From assembly GCA_973895155.1 (NCBI GenBank), contig OZ316899.1:14322001-14386000 (forward strand): a stretch of DNA of 64,000 nucleotides, written 5' to 3'. Position 1 is the first letter of the stretch; each line of letters opens with the position of its first letter. This stretch comes from Marsupella aquatica (lineage: Eukaryota; Marchantiophyta). Positions 23,378 through 36,000 of the stretch are shown here, piece after piece. The position numbers were made by a program, and so were the translations under genes. A model generated the notes under the pieces. It was given only the letters and a program-made list of their open reading frames with translations. It was not told the DNA's origin and made no database searches.

Positions 23378-24428
23378 CTCCCCCTTTGTAACATTGGGGT
23401 TTAAATGTTACAATCAAGAGTCTACTTTGGGCATACTCAGTGGTATACAATAGGTTTTGTTTATGTTTAGCCTATTTTATAAATGGTGTAGCCATCTCAA
23501 GTCTACTGTAAATGAATGTAAAGCTTCTCCTAATAGATGTCTTATAATTCATGTTGCATGGTAAAGTGTAAGTGGGGGATGCAATCTCATTAAAACCTCC
23601 CCTACTTTCTTTGTGGGAGGAAAGAGTATTACCATCCCCATGGGTGTAACATAATTGGGTTTAAGCATATAGTGTATGTGTAATTTCTACAAAGTCTCTT
23701 AAGGTGTTTGTCAACACTATCTATAGGCATGTTGAAGATCCTCCTTGGTTGGTGTTAGCAAAGTTGATTGTGTTGTGTGTCTTGCGTCTCTTCCCGATCA
23801 GGTAATGAAGATTCCTGAATGGTCATAGATGACATGCAAAGAAAAAACAAGGTATTAGCTCATAATGAAGATGATATGGTTGATTGAAATCCGTTGGCCT
23901 TGGAATCGTTTGGAGTGTCCAATCCTAGGTCTCATATATCATAGGGATTTCCTATCAAGGTATAGCGTACCATCTATCATGGTGCCTTACCAAGTCATAC
24001 CTCACCTGATAGTACCTTGCAACTTGATACCATACTTCATATGATCATATGATACCTTATTATGATATGATGTGGGGTCTTTGATATTTCCAATTTTAGT
24101 CGTCATGATATGTCATCCAATATTGGTGATTTAATGCATTTTTCATAATTTGGCCATATGCTTCTAACTTATGGAATGTAGTTCCATTTTTATTTTATTT
24201 TTTAAATATTGATTGTTGTGAAAAGCACTTGTGCAGTAGGCACATTGTCACGCGATTGACATGGGTCTTAACACCAAAAACGTCACTATGGGTGCCAAAA
24301 CCATCTCCTTGTACCTGAGGATCACGAAGGGATGTTGTGAATGCCGGTAAACACCAGTTTATGCCCTTAACACCAGACTATCATAGCAAGACTCTATCAC
24401 ACATCACCCAAGCTCAATCCCAAGGAAC
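23378..24428 (-). other. 3' internal region of the LTR element
   Basis: AT-rich, no ORF of note on the minus strand. Contains the polypurine tract at 23378-23389. A cluster of ATGATA/TATCAT phrases occurs at 23990-24080. Confidence 0.6.
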
Positions 24429-24431
24429 CAA
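24429..24431. repeat. Target-site duplication (CAA) of CACTA-1
   Basis: The trinucleotide caa flanks the left TIR and recurs at 45788-45790 after the right TIR. Three-base duplications are typical of CACTA elements. Confidence 0.85.
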
Positions 24432-24620
24432 CACTAGTAGAAACCGGGGCAATTTAGACCATACCTTATAGGACTATGCCCACTAAGTCCTTTTTCCATA
24501 CTTAAAACAACTCGCACCCATTGCACCGGTTTTGTTGAAGACTAGAAAAGACTATGAGAGTTTTATGGTTCACTAAAAGACTATGAGAAGTAACCTTGCT
24601 ACTTTGTGAAGGGTGAATAG
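24432..24620 (+). repeat. CACTA-1 left TIR and subterminal repeat zone
   Basis: The TIR is followed by repeated short motifs (ggactatg, aagactatgagag, aaagactatgag). These mirror the AGTCCT/GACT motifs of the right end. Confidence 0.75.
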
Positions 24621-24621
24621 T

Positions 24622-27600
24622 CTAGCACATCATGGGTAATGTTCACTCTATGTTGAGGAGGGGTAATTCTCCTTCATCTTTGAGCCGAAAGCACCGACGT
24701 CTATCGAGTGCCAAAGAACTGCTGGAGATCGAGCGAATTCACACTCTCAGATGTGGGTCGTGTCAAATTGTTTCCTCCATTGATGGCAGCCTTCTGTGAG
24801 ATTGATTTATACTGTGTGGCTATCTGGGAGTTTTGTCGACTCATTTGACACCGATACTCCCGTGATTTCCTCATACATAGTGCCACTGCCCCCCCGCATT
24901 GTGTTCAATCCCTATAGCTTATAGCTGCACCACTCTTGGTGGCCCTTGCTCATGCCTTGGTTTTTTTTCTTTTTCCCATTACAGTATACACCCCCTTCTT
25001 ACTAATCAGGTGGATTAATTTAGTACTAGACAATGCTTTGACACTTTACACTTACACTATGCTGACCTACTGCGCCTTCTAGTGCTTATTCCCTAGTTGT
25101 TACTTGTTGCATGGACCACTAGAAGAACGGCTTCGCAATCTTTGCCTGATCTGATGACCCTGGTTGAGTAACTCTTTGTTATTGCCTCCTTTGGGTGTTG
25201 AGGTTTTATGATGCCATTTGGCCTACTGGTTCCCCCATCCGTGGGGTTCACGCGGAATAAATGTAAAATTTCAAACAAAAAAATAAATCTATAAAGAGGG
25301 TGATAGCAAGGGGCATAACTCATTAAATGTCCTTATTTGTGACCAAAAAGGTTTTGGGTTTAATGAAGTGGGGTTCATGGAGGTTGGACCATGGAGGGAT
25401 GGTCAAGATATTCTTGGCCATTACTAAATCCATCTATAAAAGGTCAAGATGCACAAAGGTAGATTTGTACCGGTCCTTTTTCATACATTAGAGCTAGGTC
25501 ACATTCTTGCACCAGGAATATTGCATTTTAGGACCGGATATAATGTTGGGCAACCTTAATCCTGATTACGGCGTGCAATAAAATGTCACTACCGACCATG
25601 TATGTGCAAATATGACCATTCATTGCCTAAGTTGGCCATGCAGTAACACTTTGTAGCTTTGTCCCACTTTGGGTGACACTCAACGGCTCACTCAAACGGT
25701 AAGGTTGAGTGGCTTCCCCTAATTCGGTTTCAGGCACTAAACTTCACTTTGGGAGTCTCTTTGGAGTTTTCGCCATTGTCATTGAACTTAGAACGTGAGG
25801 GGTGGAGTGTTCGGGGTTTTACGTAGGGTTTTCCTTTCAGTGTTGCCCACTTTTTGCGACCATTGCGGAGTGAACTTCCCGCGCGTTATGTGCTTGTTTA
25901 TGCTCTCGAGGAGCAGTGTTCAGGCAGTTGCAGTGATCTAACCTTGCGCTTGCAGTCTACTCATAGACCTGCATTCCTGCTCGATCTCCTTTAGGGACAT
26001 TTAGTTTTTGGCTGGTAGGGCGAAGAAGGTTGTGGCTGCTGCAATGTTCGTGAGGAGCTTGTCGGAGTTTGAGGAGTCGGAGGTTGGGGTTTCTTCAAGG
26101 TTTTGGGTGACAATCTCGGTCACAGTTGTGGTATAGACCCTTTTGCTGCACCCATAACGAGCATCGGGAGGCCGTGAGGCTCATTGGGAGGTCCTTCAGT
26201 TGTCAAGCTGCCGTTGAGCTGGTGAAGTTGCATGCGGGTTGCATCTGTTCTGCGGACACAGTCAATGTGGGAATCCATATTTTCATAGTGCTTGTTCTTG
26301 CAAACTGGGAGCCGAGAGTTTGGAGTCGGGAGCTAAGAAGGGTATTGTTAGGCTTCAATTACTCTGTGGTTTTCTCCAGCTCCATGGTACAGTTTCAATG
26401 TTAATGCTTTGTACTTGTGCTGGTCTAGGTAGCGCGAGCTTCTACCTATTGCGCCCTCTTGCTGTAAGCGTATTGAGCTGCCAACTGAGTGATTCATACC
26501 TGTAGCTGCTTACGCGTGATCAAGAGATTGAACAAATGCCTAGTGCTGTCCAGCAGGAGAAAACTCTTTTTGGTCACGATCGGGCGTTGGAATATAACTA
26601 AGTGCGGCAGAGCAACACGGGGAGCTGTAGAGTTGCAGACAAGACGCAACTACAGAGGAGGCATTGGGAAGGACACAACGGTGCGGTGAAGGTACAAGGA
26701 CCGTGGACCCTAACTTGTTTGCTGCCTTGGGAGGATCCGGAGAGCCCGAGGCGACATGCTTCATTGAGCCTGAGCTAGCTGAATCCAATCCAGGAGTTGT
26801 TGCGCTAAGGTGAGACTTTGAGTTTAGGGTTGCTTCAGTGTCCGAGTAGGTTTTCTCTTTGCGTCGGCAGCTAGAAGGTAAGCTCGGGGGCTTTACAAAG
26901 GGTTAGTGTTGCGGACTTTCCCTCCTGGACGTTGTGTGTCTTCATTTGCAACTTGTTTGTGGACCTGTGATCCTGAGACTGTCAAAATTGTTGTGGCCGC
27001 ACTGACAACTTGATGACGCGTTTTGTGGATGCACCGTTAGTAATCGCGAGTACAGCTCTCCAACAATTGCACTTACCATTTTTGACCACCTTGCATGATG
27101 TCCATCCGTGGGCTGGACCCCAAGAAGTAGATTTCGGTAGATTTTGTCTCTGCCCCCGGTCCTCATTTTGTGCAATGTCCGCCTGGCACTTGGTTCTTGA
27201 TCCCTACATTATCGTCTGCCGCTCGGCTACTTGTGGAAGGGATCAAACAGATTGGAGGTGCTTGGTCTTTTCATTTTGAGTGTCAGAGTTTAGGAGGACA
27301 GCTTGCACCATCGCCGACAAGAATGACCTGCTTGCAGAACAAGAGGGACGAGCGTGAGCTGCTTGCAGAATAGGAGATTGACCGCGAGCACGAGCTGCTT
27401 GAAAAATAGGAGACTGAGGGCAACCTGCTTCTTTGTTGCTACTCTGGTTGCGCTGCTACATTGGTTGTTGATCTTCACCCACCCACTTGCCTACTCAATT
27501 GACAGAGTACAGCTTTGTCTCTGCGTCTGTTATTGCTGTCTTTGTCCCTCCCCTTGAAATTGTGGGCCTTAAAAGGTCAGTAAGTTGGCTTATGTAGTTT

Positions 27601-28018
27601 TTATGTCCCTCCGCTATGTCAATGCGTGTTTCATTGCATCAGGGCATCAGTCGCTGTTTGCCTATAACCGGACTGTTCATTCTTTGTCCACTCATTTGAT
27701 GTAATTCTTCCCATTGCCGCCCAATGCTATGGCGCCCATGCTACAATTTGTGGTTTTTGTCTAAGCACAAATCCTCTCTGTGCCTGGTCTCTGTGTCCCG
27801 TCATTGGGATTGATTGTGTAGACGTTTCCTCTTCTCCCAGTCCTTGTCATCCACCAGCCAAAGCACATTGGATTGTTTTCAAAGGAGGGCTGTGTAGTTT
27901 GGAGGGTTTGATCTATGCAGCGGATTTGAGCAGATTGGCGGTTGTTAGTTTCTTCTTGTAAAACCTGTCTGTCTTTTCTGCTTTTGGCCATGCTCCTTCA
28001 CTTCTTGCTGCAAGCTCA
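24622..28018 (+). other. CACTA-1 5' region without recognised gene
   Basis: About 3.4 kb with only short ORFs (largest about 90 codons). It lies upstream of the coding part and may hold the promoter and untranslated exons, but no element can be pointed to with confidence. Confidence 0.4.
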
Positions 28019-28549
28019 ATGTGCTTCAGCTATGGCAATATTCACTTACCCTATCCCAACGGCACTACCGTGAGCTGTAGGACAGCCAACAGAAGCAGAT
28101 TGTATCGATTGCATGTAAGTCAGGGTATTTTATGTATTGCGGAACAACTGTCCAAGTTTGCTGCAATGGCCGGTCTTGCGCAGCTGAATGAGCCAATTTC
28201 ATTTTCCCTGTGCACTTCTATTTCTCAAAGAATTCCCTGGTCATGCTCATTTCCCCCAGAGTTAGAAAACAAAGAAGAAGAGCTGACTAATTGTAATTCC
28301 AATCCATATCCTGATCGGTCAAGGATTGTTCACTACATTGGCCTTGTCATTGGCCGAGGTCACCAAATTTTGCTTGGTTTCATTCCTGTGGAGCACTGCT
28401 GTGATGGATTTGTCGTAGCATTCTGCAAACTCTCACGGTTTGCTTATGGCCATTATTTGCAATTTACTGCTACTAATATGTCTTCTTCTGAGCAGCATAC
28501 ACCAGAAGTAAGCAATAGTGGAGGTTTAACTGCACATCAACACATCTAG
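28019..28549 (+). CDS. Hypothetical ORF in CACTA-1
   Basis: ATG at 28019 gives 176 codons. Contains a plausible folded-looking segment (RIVHYIGLVIGRGHQILLGF, VEHCCDGFVVAFCKLSRFAY) and a polar tail ending HQHI. No domain recognised. Same strand as the cargo genes that follow, so it may be an exon or a spurious frame. Confidence 0.25.
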   Translation: MCFSYGNIHLPYPNGTTVSCRTANRSRLYRLHVSQGILCIAEQLSKFAAMAGLAQLNEPISFSLCTSISQRIPWSCSFPPELENKEEELTNCNSNPYPDRSRIVHYIGLVIGRGHQILLGFIPVEHCCDGFVVAFCKLSRFAYGHYLQFTATNMSSSEQHTPEVSNSGGLTAHQHI

Positions 28550-28815
28550 TGAACTACCTCTCTGCTGCTCACTGGAGGGTGAGACTTTCACTCTTTCTGG
28601 ATATTGTAGTTTGTAAGCAAGTTGATTAGGAGTGTTTCATGCTATGTTTACACTGTGACCCCTAGCTGGAACCAATGGAATGACACAGTGAGTGGGAACT
28701 GATAATTTAAGGTTGGTTGCTGTTGGTGAGGCAAGTACAGCTCCTGCTCACCTTGCTGATCGAAGGTGCTTATCAGAGGACGTGAACACACGACATCTCC
28801 ACAAAAGCAACACTT

Positions 28816-29265
28816 ATGGTGAGGACCCGCAACGCTGAACATGTGCGGCTTGCACGCAAGGCAGAGATGTTGCGCCTTGAGTATGTCAGACTTGGGATCC
28901 TTCCAGCCCAGTCTGCATGGTACTTTGAGTACCCAGTTGTTGCCAGGAACAACTACAGCCGGCCTGTACCTGCTTCTCCACCCTTCCCAACATCCTTGGT
29001 ATTTCTGTCTCTCATACATGACCCGCCACAAATTAGGGCCCAAGGGTGTGTGCACAGTTGCCAATATGACTGTCCTGCCTGTAGGGCTTCTGGCCTAGAG
29101 TTGGATGACCGTTCTCTTGGATGTCGGTTTTTTCACAGAGCACAATGTATCATCTGGAACCACTCGCCATCCTGCAGTGTGCCTGGCGATGTCACTTGTC
29201 CTGCCCTCCCAGACCCCACCACCGGTCACTTTGGTGTCTACACATGTTTGGATCACACGCTCTAG
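28816..29265 (+). CDS. Hypothetical Cys-rich ORF in CACTA-1
   Basis: ATG at 28816. The N-terminal half is basic (MVRTRNAEHVRLARKAEMLR). The second half has about ten cysteines (CVHSCQYDCPAC, CRFFHRAQC), which could bind zinc, though the spacing fits no family I know. An antisense ORF (28648-29064) overlaps; I favour neither strongly. Confidence 0.25.
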   Translation: MVRTRNAEHVRLARKAEMLRLEYVRLGILPAQSAWYFEYPVVARNNYSRPVPASPPFPTSLVFLSLIHDPPQIRAQGCVHSCQYDCPACRASGLELDDRSLGCRFFHRAQCIIWNHSPSCSVPGDVTCPALPDPTTGHFGVYTCLDHTL

Positions 29266-29934
29266 AGGACCACTTGTCACACCGCATGCACAAACCAGAG
29301 ACCATTGACCTATAACTTAACACTTTGACTTGAACAGAGAGGATATTTACTTAAGATTTTGAATTATGACCAATTTTGGGTCTAGGGTTTAGGGTCAACA
29401 GTACATAACTTATCCTATTATGGCTGCACTAAGTACAATATCCTAATTTAAGAGGCTAGCAAGCTCACTTAAAAGTCTCCTTTCAAAGACTGGAATTAAT
29501 GGGCCATGTGATAACCTGGAAAAAGTGATTTCTGCCTAACTTATTTGTCTCATTCACTATCATAGCCTATTTAGGATGTATAAATTACAACCCTGATCAC
29601 AGTGCTTGATACCAATCCTGTTCAAAAAATGCCTGTTTTACATGTCACGACTGTTATATGTGATTCAAATGCATTAAATCTTGTTGCAGATCTCCTTTGG
29701 TGAATCATAGCCACAAAATTGAGGTGTAGGTGGAGCTATTGTACGAGGGGATCAGTTTTTAGTGTGGGCTCAACAAACCAAAAAGTATGTCTACTCTGCA
29801 CATGTGTGTGAACATTTCATTGCAGTAGCAATTGCCACTCTAGTCTATATGCTACACTGTACTTTTTGTACACTGCACTAAATTGTATTGTCCGTGCACT
29901 CTGCTAAATTGTACTATCTGTCTCATGCGTAGGC

Positions 29935-30615
29935 ATGGCACGCCCTAAAATCCGAGCCAAGAAGCGGGGGAAAGAGGTGAGCAACACAGGTGTAGTTGGG
30001 CCAGATGGTAGTAACTTCTCCACAAGTCAGATTTTCCAGAAGGCAGCTCATTGTTGTGCCATTTGTGACGATGGTGGTGGCTTAGCCATATGTGAGGGCC
30101 ATTGCATGAGGCATTTCCACCTCAACCCGGAGTCTGACCTTGCTGCAGAAAACAACTGTCCAGGGGTGGGCCTCCCGTCAGCACACCAGGGAGGCTGGAT
30201 GTGCACTGATTGTTTGGAGAAGCAGGCTAAGTGTGCACAGTGTGGGAAGTTGGGGTCTTATGAGGGCTCTGTTGATGCTCCACCACTTGTTAGGAAATGC
30301 CCTGACAGATATTGTGTGAGGTTCTTTTGTTTTTCATGTTTGCCCGATCTTGCCACAGCTTGCCCACTTCATAAGTGCAAGGCATGTGGTCAGCACGATG
30401 AAGATTTCTGGGTGGACATAGTCCACTGTGTTAGGTGTCCCACCATGTGGCACTTTCATTGTTTGAAGGAGCGTCAAGCAGAAGGCTATGCTTGTGACAG
30501 ACACATCTATGATCACTCTGCACATGGTGTTGATCGATGGATCTTCTATTGTCATCGCCATGCCATAGATCCTACTTTGCACACTCCCATGAGAGATCAC
30601 ATTTCTTGGCTTTGA
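29935..30615 (+). CDS. EDM2-like PHD-finger protein (CACTA-1 cargo)
   Basis: ATG at 29935, 226 codons, uninterrupted. A basic N-terminus (KIRAKKRGKE) precedes PHD-type Cys/His clusters: CAICDDGGGLAICEGHCMRHFH (residues about 40-60), CTDCLEKQAKCAQCGKLGS, then CKACGQHDEDFW and CVRCPTMWHFHCLKE. It ends YCHRHAIDPTLHTP-MRDHI, which matches the region after the PHD fingers of plant EDM2 proteins (recalled as YC-x-H-x-I, TP-x-RDHI). EDM2 binds chromatin and supports expression of genes with silenced repeats in introns (family knowledge). Same strand as BRCT, F-box and transposase genes, within the TIRs. A role in counteracting silencing of the element is inference. It may be spliced to the BRCT ORF. 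Confidence 0.75.
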   Translation: MARPKIRAKKRGKEVSNTGVVGPDGSNFSTSQIFQKAAHCCAICDDGGGLAICEGHCMRHFHLNPESDLAAENNCPGVGLPSAHQGGWMCTDCLEKQAKCAQCGKLGSYEGSVDAPPLVRKCPDRYCVRFFCFSCLPDLATACPLHKCKACGQHDEDFWVDIVHCVRCPTMWHFHCLKERQAEGYACDRHIYDHSAHGVDRWIFYCHRHAIDPTLHTPMRDHISWL

Positions 30616-31212
30616 ACCTGAATAATATACATGCATAGTGCACCTGATGTGGATACCTTGGAGATTGCAGACATTCCAATTTTGAGAAGAAGGACCTCTG
30701 TAGGAGAGGATGCTTAGGCAACAAGTACCCTAAGTTCATTACTTGTTCCTGGGTACATGCCTTCAAAAACTGCCCTTAAGCCTTCTAGGAACTTTTTTAA
30801 CTCTGCAATCATTTTGATCACGACTTACATGACACTGCTTAAATTAAATCAGGACTTCTCATTATGAGCATATAAGTTACAAGGCTATTTAATTTGCGAG
30901 AATTCCCTTAAAGTGTACCAACATTTTGTATTCTCATTGAATGTCTGCCCATTTACAACATCTGTATGTGGCATCACAAAACAATTGCACTTGTCACCTT
31001 CAATATTGTGAAGGCACATATTCAAACTATGAGGTGCATGCTTGCAGGTGTCTAGTACGTTTGTCCCAATATTTCTCCCGTTTGGAATCGGAGCAGAGAC
31101 TCACCAGACGACTGGACTGGACCAAGTTATAAACGCAGCATTTTAAGGGCCCTCCGATTATCAGGTGAACGCATTATCTTCCGGTCTGCAGTGATTAGGT
31201 GGCCCGTGTGTA
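30616..31212 (+). other. Spacer or intron between PHD and BRCT ORFs
   Basis: About 600 bp, no ORF supported. Could be an intron if the PHD and BRCT segments belong to one transcript, but I cannot fix a donor site. Confidence 0.35.
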
Positions 31213-32062
31213 CATGGCCTCTAGAAAACGTACAAAGGTTGACCACCCGCCTCTGTTGGCTGGAATCAAAGCCATTTTGATTCCTGGCCACTATGGGTTC
31301 ACCCAAGTGAGTTGGCCAATCGTACAAAAACAATTCTCAGAGTTCCATGGGACTGAAGTCAAGGACATCACTCCACAGACTACACATGTTGTTGCGGGGA
31401 CATGGCTGGATGTGATGAACAAGTGGTCATGGTCCTTCATTGATTCTGCCATTACCAACCAAGGTCTAAAAGTAGTTGAAGTCTCTTGGCTGACCGATTC
31501 TGTTAAACATAGGTGTGTACAGAGTACTGAGCAATATGAGTTGTGGGAGAGTGAGGAGGCCACTGCAGAGGCTTTGGCTGAAAAGGAAGCCTATGAAGCA
31601 GCGGCAGAGAAACCCAACTTTGCTTCTGTCCAATATGGACCTGTTGTCAACATAGGACACCATCCTATGCGTGCAGATGCTATATTGAATGAGCATGGCA
31701 AGGAGAGAAATACCATTATGAAGGGGTTCAGTGTGGTATTTGCAGAAGAAGGAATTGGGGAGACTAAGTGCAGACTGTACAAGTCTATAGTTGTTGAGCT
31801 AGGTGGGACAGTGGAGGAGAGTCTAACAGAAACCTCCACTCATGTTGTAGGTCTGTCATACATGAAAATATGCAGAAAATTCTTTAAGACAACAGTGCGT
31901 GATTTTGTCATGAACAACAATCTTTGGGTGCTTTCCCCTGATTGGCTTCTGGAATCAGCAGCTAGAGGGAAGCGACAGAATGCTTGGGACTTTGATATTT
32001 TTGAGGCCTGGCCCTCCAAGATTCAGCGGAGATGTATGCTTAGCAAAGGTGGGAGAGAGTGA
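31213..32062 (+). CDS. Tandem BRCT-domain protein (CACTA-1 cargo)
   Basis: ATG at 31213 (MASRKRTKVDHPPLL), about 282 codons, no interruption. The first BRCT-like unit spans residues about 15-95 (GIKAILIPGHYGFTQ, THVVAGTW, GLKVVEVSWLTDSVK) and the second about 170-270 (KGFSVVFAEEG, YKSIVVELGGTVEES, THVVGLSY, LWVLSPDWLLESA). The W near the end of each unit and the T-H-V-V strand are BRCT hallmarks. An acidic/Ala linker separates them. BRCT pairs bind phosphorylated proteins in DNA repair and chromatin. The basic start suggests nuclear location. Whether it is captured host sequence or a standing element gene is open. Confidence 0.75.
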
Positions 32063-32238
32063 GGAGTAGGAGTCCCTCATATTTTTGTATAAAACACAAT
32101 TTTGTAATAAATGTGATCCTTGAACTAACTCATCTTGTCATGGTTGGTCGCAGTTGAAGTGATTGTTGTTTCCTGCTGCGTGGGGTGTGACTATGAATCT
32201 ACTTGCTGGGCTCTATTTGGCTGAAGACTTTGGTGGGT

Positions 32239-32772
32239 ATGCTGCCTCTTCCAGACCGTCAGGCCCTATGTAGGGTCCTCCTACGGGTTGCATCGTGCAT
32301 GGCTACTGCTTGGGCTTACTTGTGTGGATTGGTAACCAGACAGAGTGTAGCTCCATCCGAGATAATGCCTGCAGACCTTGGATGTGTTGTGAATGCTGTG
32401 GTGAATGAGGATGCACAGTCGGAAGAGGACATTTACTTTTCAGCAGATGAGTTAGACAAGCACGATGCTGTAGGTGGTTCCTTGTTGCCTGATTTGGCAG
32501 ATGATATAGTTCTTACACATGTCTGGCCGAGGGTTCTTGTGGTGTCTGGCGCACAAGATATCTGCAAATATAGACTAATTAGTACCCAGTGGAGGGACTT
32601 GGTAGCAACATGTGCACCATGGAGGGCACTACTGCCATTGCTTGTAGGCACGGATCGAAGACCACCATGGCATGAGCAGGGTTTAGACCTTGATGACTTA
32701 ATGTACATGCCTGAGTACCTCAGGGCTGAGTGGCATCGACAACAGGATTGGTATCCGTATTTGATGTGGTAG
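32239..32772 (+). CDS. F-box-like protein (CACTA-1 cargo)
   Basis: Start Met at 32239 is the first reasonable ATG; the frame is open slightly further upstream. An acidic middle (NEDAQSEEDIYFSADELD) precedes LLPDLADDIVLTHVWPRVL, then YRLISTQWRDLVATCAPWRA (about 32570-32630), which has the F-box pattern of LPDDIV...RLVS-x-WR. It ends WYPYLMW. F-box proteins couple substrates to SCF ubiquitin ligases. No substrate-binding repeats follow, so the protein is short. Alternatively it is an unrelated helical domain. It lies between the BRCT gene and the transposase. Confidence 0.5.
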   Translation: MLPLPDRQALCRVLLRVASCMATAWAYLCGLVTRQSVAPSEIMPADLGCVVNAVVNEDAQSEEDIYFSADELDKHDAVGGSLLPDLADDIVLTHVWPRVLVVSGAQDICKYRLISTQWRDLVATCAPWRALLPLLVGTDRRPPWHEQGLDLDDLMYMPEYLRAEWHRQQDWYPYLMW

Positions 32773-33087
32773 TAAGATGAGGACATCTCACACCGGTCTC
32801 GCACCTGGCACCTGTGTCTATGACTATACATGATTGGACTCTGATATGGTCATGGATGTACGTGCAGAGGCAGTACATGTGAGGACAGCGGAGGAGTTGA
32901 CACCCTCAAACATTTAGGAATTTTGTCTCATTCACTTGAGAATAGGTACATGACTCAGGCACCTATATTTTTTGTTTTTTTGTTTTTTTGGAACGTTACG
33001 TATTTTGGCAAGTACAGTCGGGGGTGAAATCCTTAAACAGGAAGTGTATTTTTCACTTGCATAATAAAATGACAGGGTGCTGAGTGC

Positions 33088-36000
33088 GTGTGTATAGTGA
33101 TGGCTCCAAGGTTGCCTCTTCACAACCCATTTAGGATTAGGCATCATGATTCTAAATTGTGGATGCGTGAACAAGCCCGGGCCGCCCAAGGTAGGAGTAG
33201 GAGGATGAGATGCCCATGCACACAGTGCCAAGGATTCAAGTCGTTGAGTTTGAACACTGTGCACCTTCACCTACTGCGGCATGAAAGGCACCCTCGGTGG
33301 AGGGTTTGGAATGTACCAGCAGAAGAAGACTCCTCTGATGAAGAGTGGAGAGCTGACTTTGTGGATTCTAATACAGCTAGGCGTAGAGACTACGTAGAGC
33401 AGGACATAGACTGTGCAGAGGATGGTCCTGGGGTCCAACATGAGAACGTGGATGACCAAGATGGAGATGCAGAGGCAATCACTGAGGACGGTGGGATGGA
33501 TGTCCCAAGAATGGTTCAAGAGATTTTTGAAGACCTTGATGCTTTTTACGACACAGTGGAATCAGAAGAGGACAATGAACCGCAGCCACACATTGGCGAC
33601 GGCCAAGCTCAACCTGACTTTGACATTGGGGAAGGTGCAGCAGAGAGGGAGTGGGTGTTTGGGGGCCCAAAACACATCAAAGAAGCTTGCATTCCTATCT
33701 ACGAGGGGTCGAACTGCTCCAAGCTGGGTTTTGTCGTGTTGTTGTTGAACATCTGTGGCAATCACAATGTTCCCAATATATTTGTGACAGAGTTGTTGAC
33801 CTTCCTGCGCCGAAATGTGTTACTAGATGGTAATTCAATTCCAAAAAATATGTACGAGGCTAGGAAATTGATGTCTAACCTTGGGCTGAACTATGTGTCT
33901 ATTGACGCATGCCCTGATGGGTGTGTTCTCTTTCGCAAAGAGCATGCAGATAAATTGACATGCCCTCATTGTGGTAAGCACAGGTACAAGAATGTAGGGA
34001 AATGTACACACCCTGCCAAGGTTCTTCGTCATTTTCCTCTCATTCCTAGACTACAACGTCTGTTTAGATGCCCTGCCATTTCCAAGCTGATGACATGGAC
34101 TCCTGATAACAAGAGCAGTGATGGCCTGCAGCGTCACATTGGAGATTCCAACCATTGGAAATTTGTTGATGAGAGGTGGCCACAGTTTGCTGCAGAGAAG
34201 CTGAACTTTCGATTTGGTCTATCACTGGATGGAGTAAACCCATTTGGAGACAAAAACAACCGTTATTCATGTTGGCCGGTTACGCTGCTAAATTACAACC
34301 TTCCCCCATGGATGACTACAAAGAGGTTTTTTGTCATGATGGTGCTGTTAATCCCTGGACCAGCTTCTGTGACCGAGCAATTCATAGATATCATGTTGGC
34401 TCCAGCAGTGGAAGAGTGGAAGACTTTGTGGATAGAAGGGGTGTTAACCCATGATGTTCTGAAGGGGCTTCTTCGACCCAGCCCCTTTAGACTGCATGCA
34501 ATTTGTTTGCTGGATATAGCAGATTACCCAGGCCATGGCATCATATCTGGACGAGTGACAAAGGGCTATGTGGGGTGCACACCATGTGGGAAAAATGTGA
34601 CAAGTGAGTGGTCGCATGCCCTGCACAGTATGAAATTTCAGGGGCATAGAAGGTATCTGCCTGTTGATCATCCTTACAGGCACACACGGTCTCAAATTGC
34701 ACACTTCAACAACAAAACAGAGCTTCGTGGCCCACCACAGAGGGTCACCAGAGAGCAAGTCCTGAGGTGGGCAGCCAGGAAGGCTGATTGGGACAAGAGA
34801 AGTGCCACTGATCGAGAACCTGAGGATCCAGTGGTGAAACACGGTGTGAAAAGACAGACCTTGATGGACTTGGAGTTGGAGTACTGGAGGGTAATGTACT
34901 TAGCCTCCAGCCCCTGTATGATTGCAATTTTAGATTGGAGCAATGGTGGATTGATGTTGGTTACAATCCTCCTATGTGGTTAATTAGTGTTTCTGTTGTT
35001 GAATTCTTTGCTTTGTGGAGTGCAGGAATTCGAGCCCAGCAAACACAATGTGGACGTCATGCACATTGAGAAAAATATTTGTGAGAGCTTGCTGAAGTTC
35101 TTGTCGGGTGAGAAAGATACAGGAGCAGTTCGAGCTGATATGCAACAGAAGGGGATTCGCCCTCACCTTTGGTTGAAGCCCCATGCAAGCAATCCCAATG
35201 TACTTCTCAAGTTCCAAGCTCCCTATGTGTGCACACAGGATGAATGGAAGACATTCTTGTATAGATTGAGCTGTCTGAAAGTGCCCTCTGGCTATGCTGG
35301 TGCCTTCAAGAAGCATATTACAAAGAATAAACTTGGCAGTATGAAAACACATGACTACCATGTGTTGATGCAGCACATTCTGCCCCTATGCCTCAGAGGT
35401 CTCATGCAGAAACCAGTCCGTAATGTCATTCTTCGACTGTGCAATGTATTTCGCCGTATATGTGTGAAAGTGTGGGATCCCCAAGGATTGGAGCAGTTGA
35501 AGCAGGATGCTGCTTATGTCCTCTGTGACTTGGAGATATACTTCCCCCCTGCTTTCTTTGATGTTATGACTCATCTCCTAATCCATGTGGTAGAAGAGCT
35601 AGGGCAGTATGGGCCAGTCAGTACCAGATGGATGTACCCTATGGAGCGATACATGAAGTTGTTGAAAGGTCATGTGAGAACATACTACAGGCCAGAGGCT
35701 TCCATGGCATTGGGGTACATTAAGGATGAGACGTTGGGATTCCTAACAGAGTACATGGCTGGGTCTGGTGAAGCTATGACAAGAGTTTGGAAATCTGGTG
35801 AAGATGATGGAGTGAGTGGCGAGGTTGTTGAAGGTGTGGGACGTGCTGTTCAGCTGCCTGTTGCGATTCGAGACAAGGCTCATTCATATGTGCTGGCAAA
35901 CACAGAGCCTATGCAACCATGGTGGAGGTGAGTGATTGAATTGACTTGCCTTTGTTGTGATGCTTCTTGTCTGTTCCAAGGGTGATCTTAGGTTGTCATG

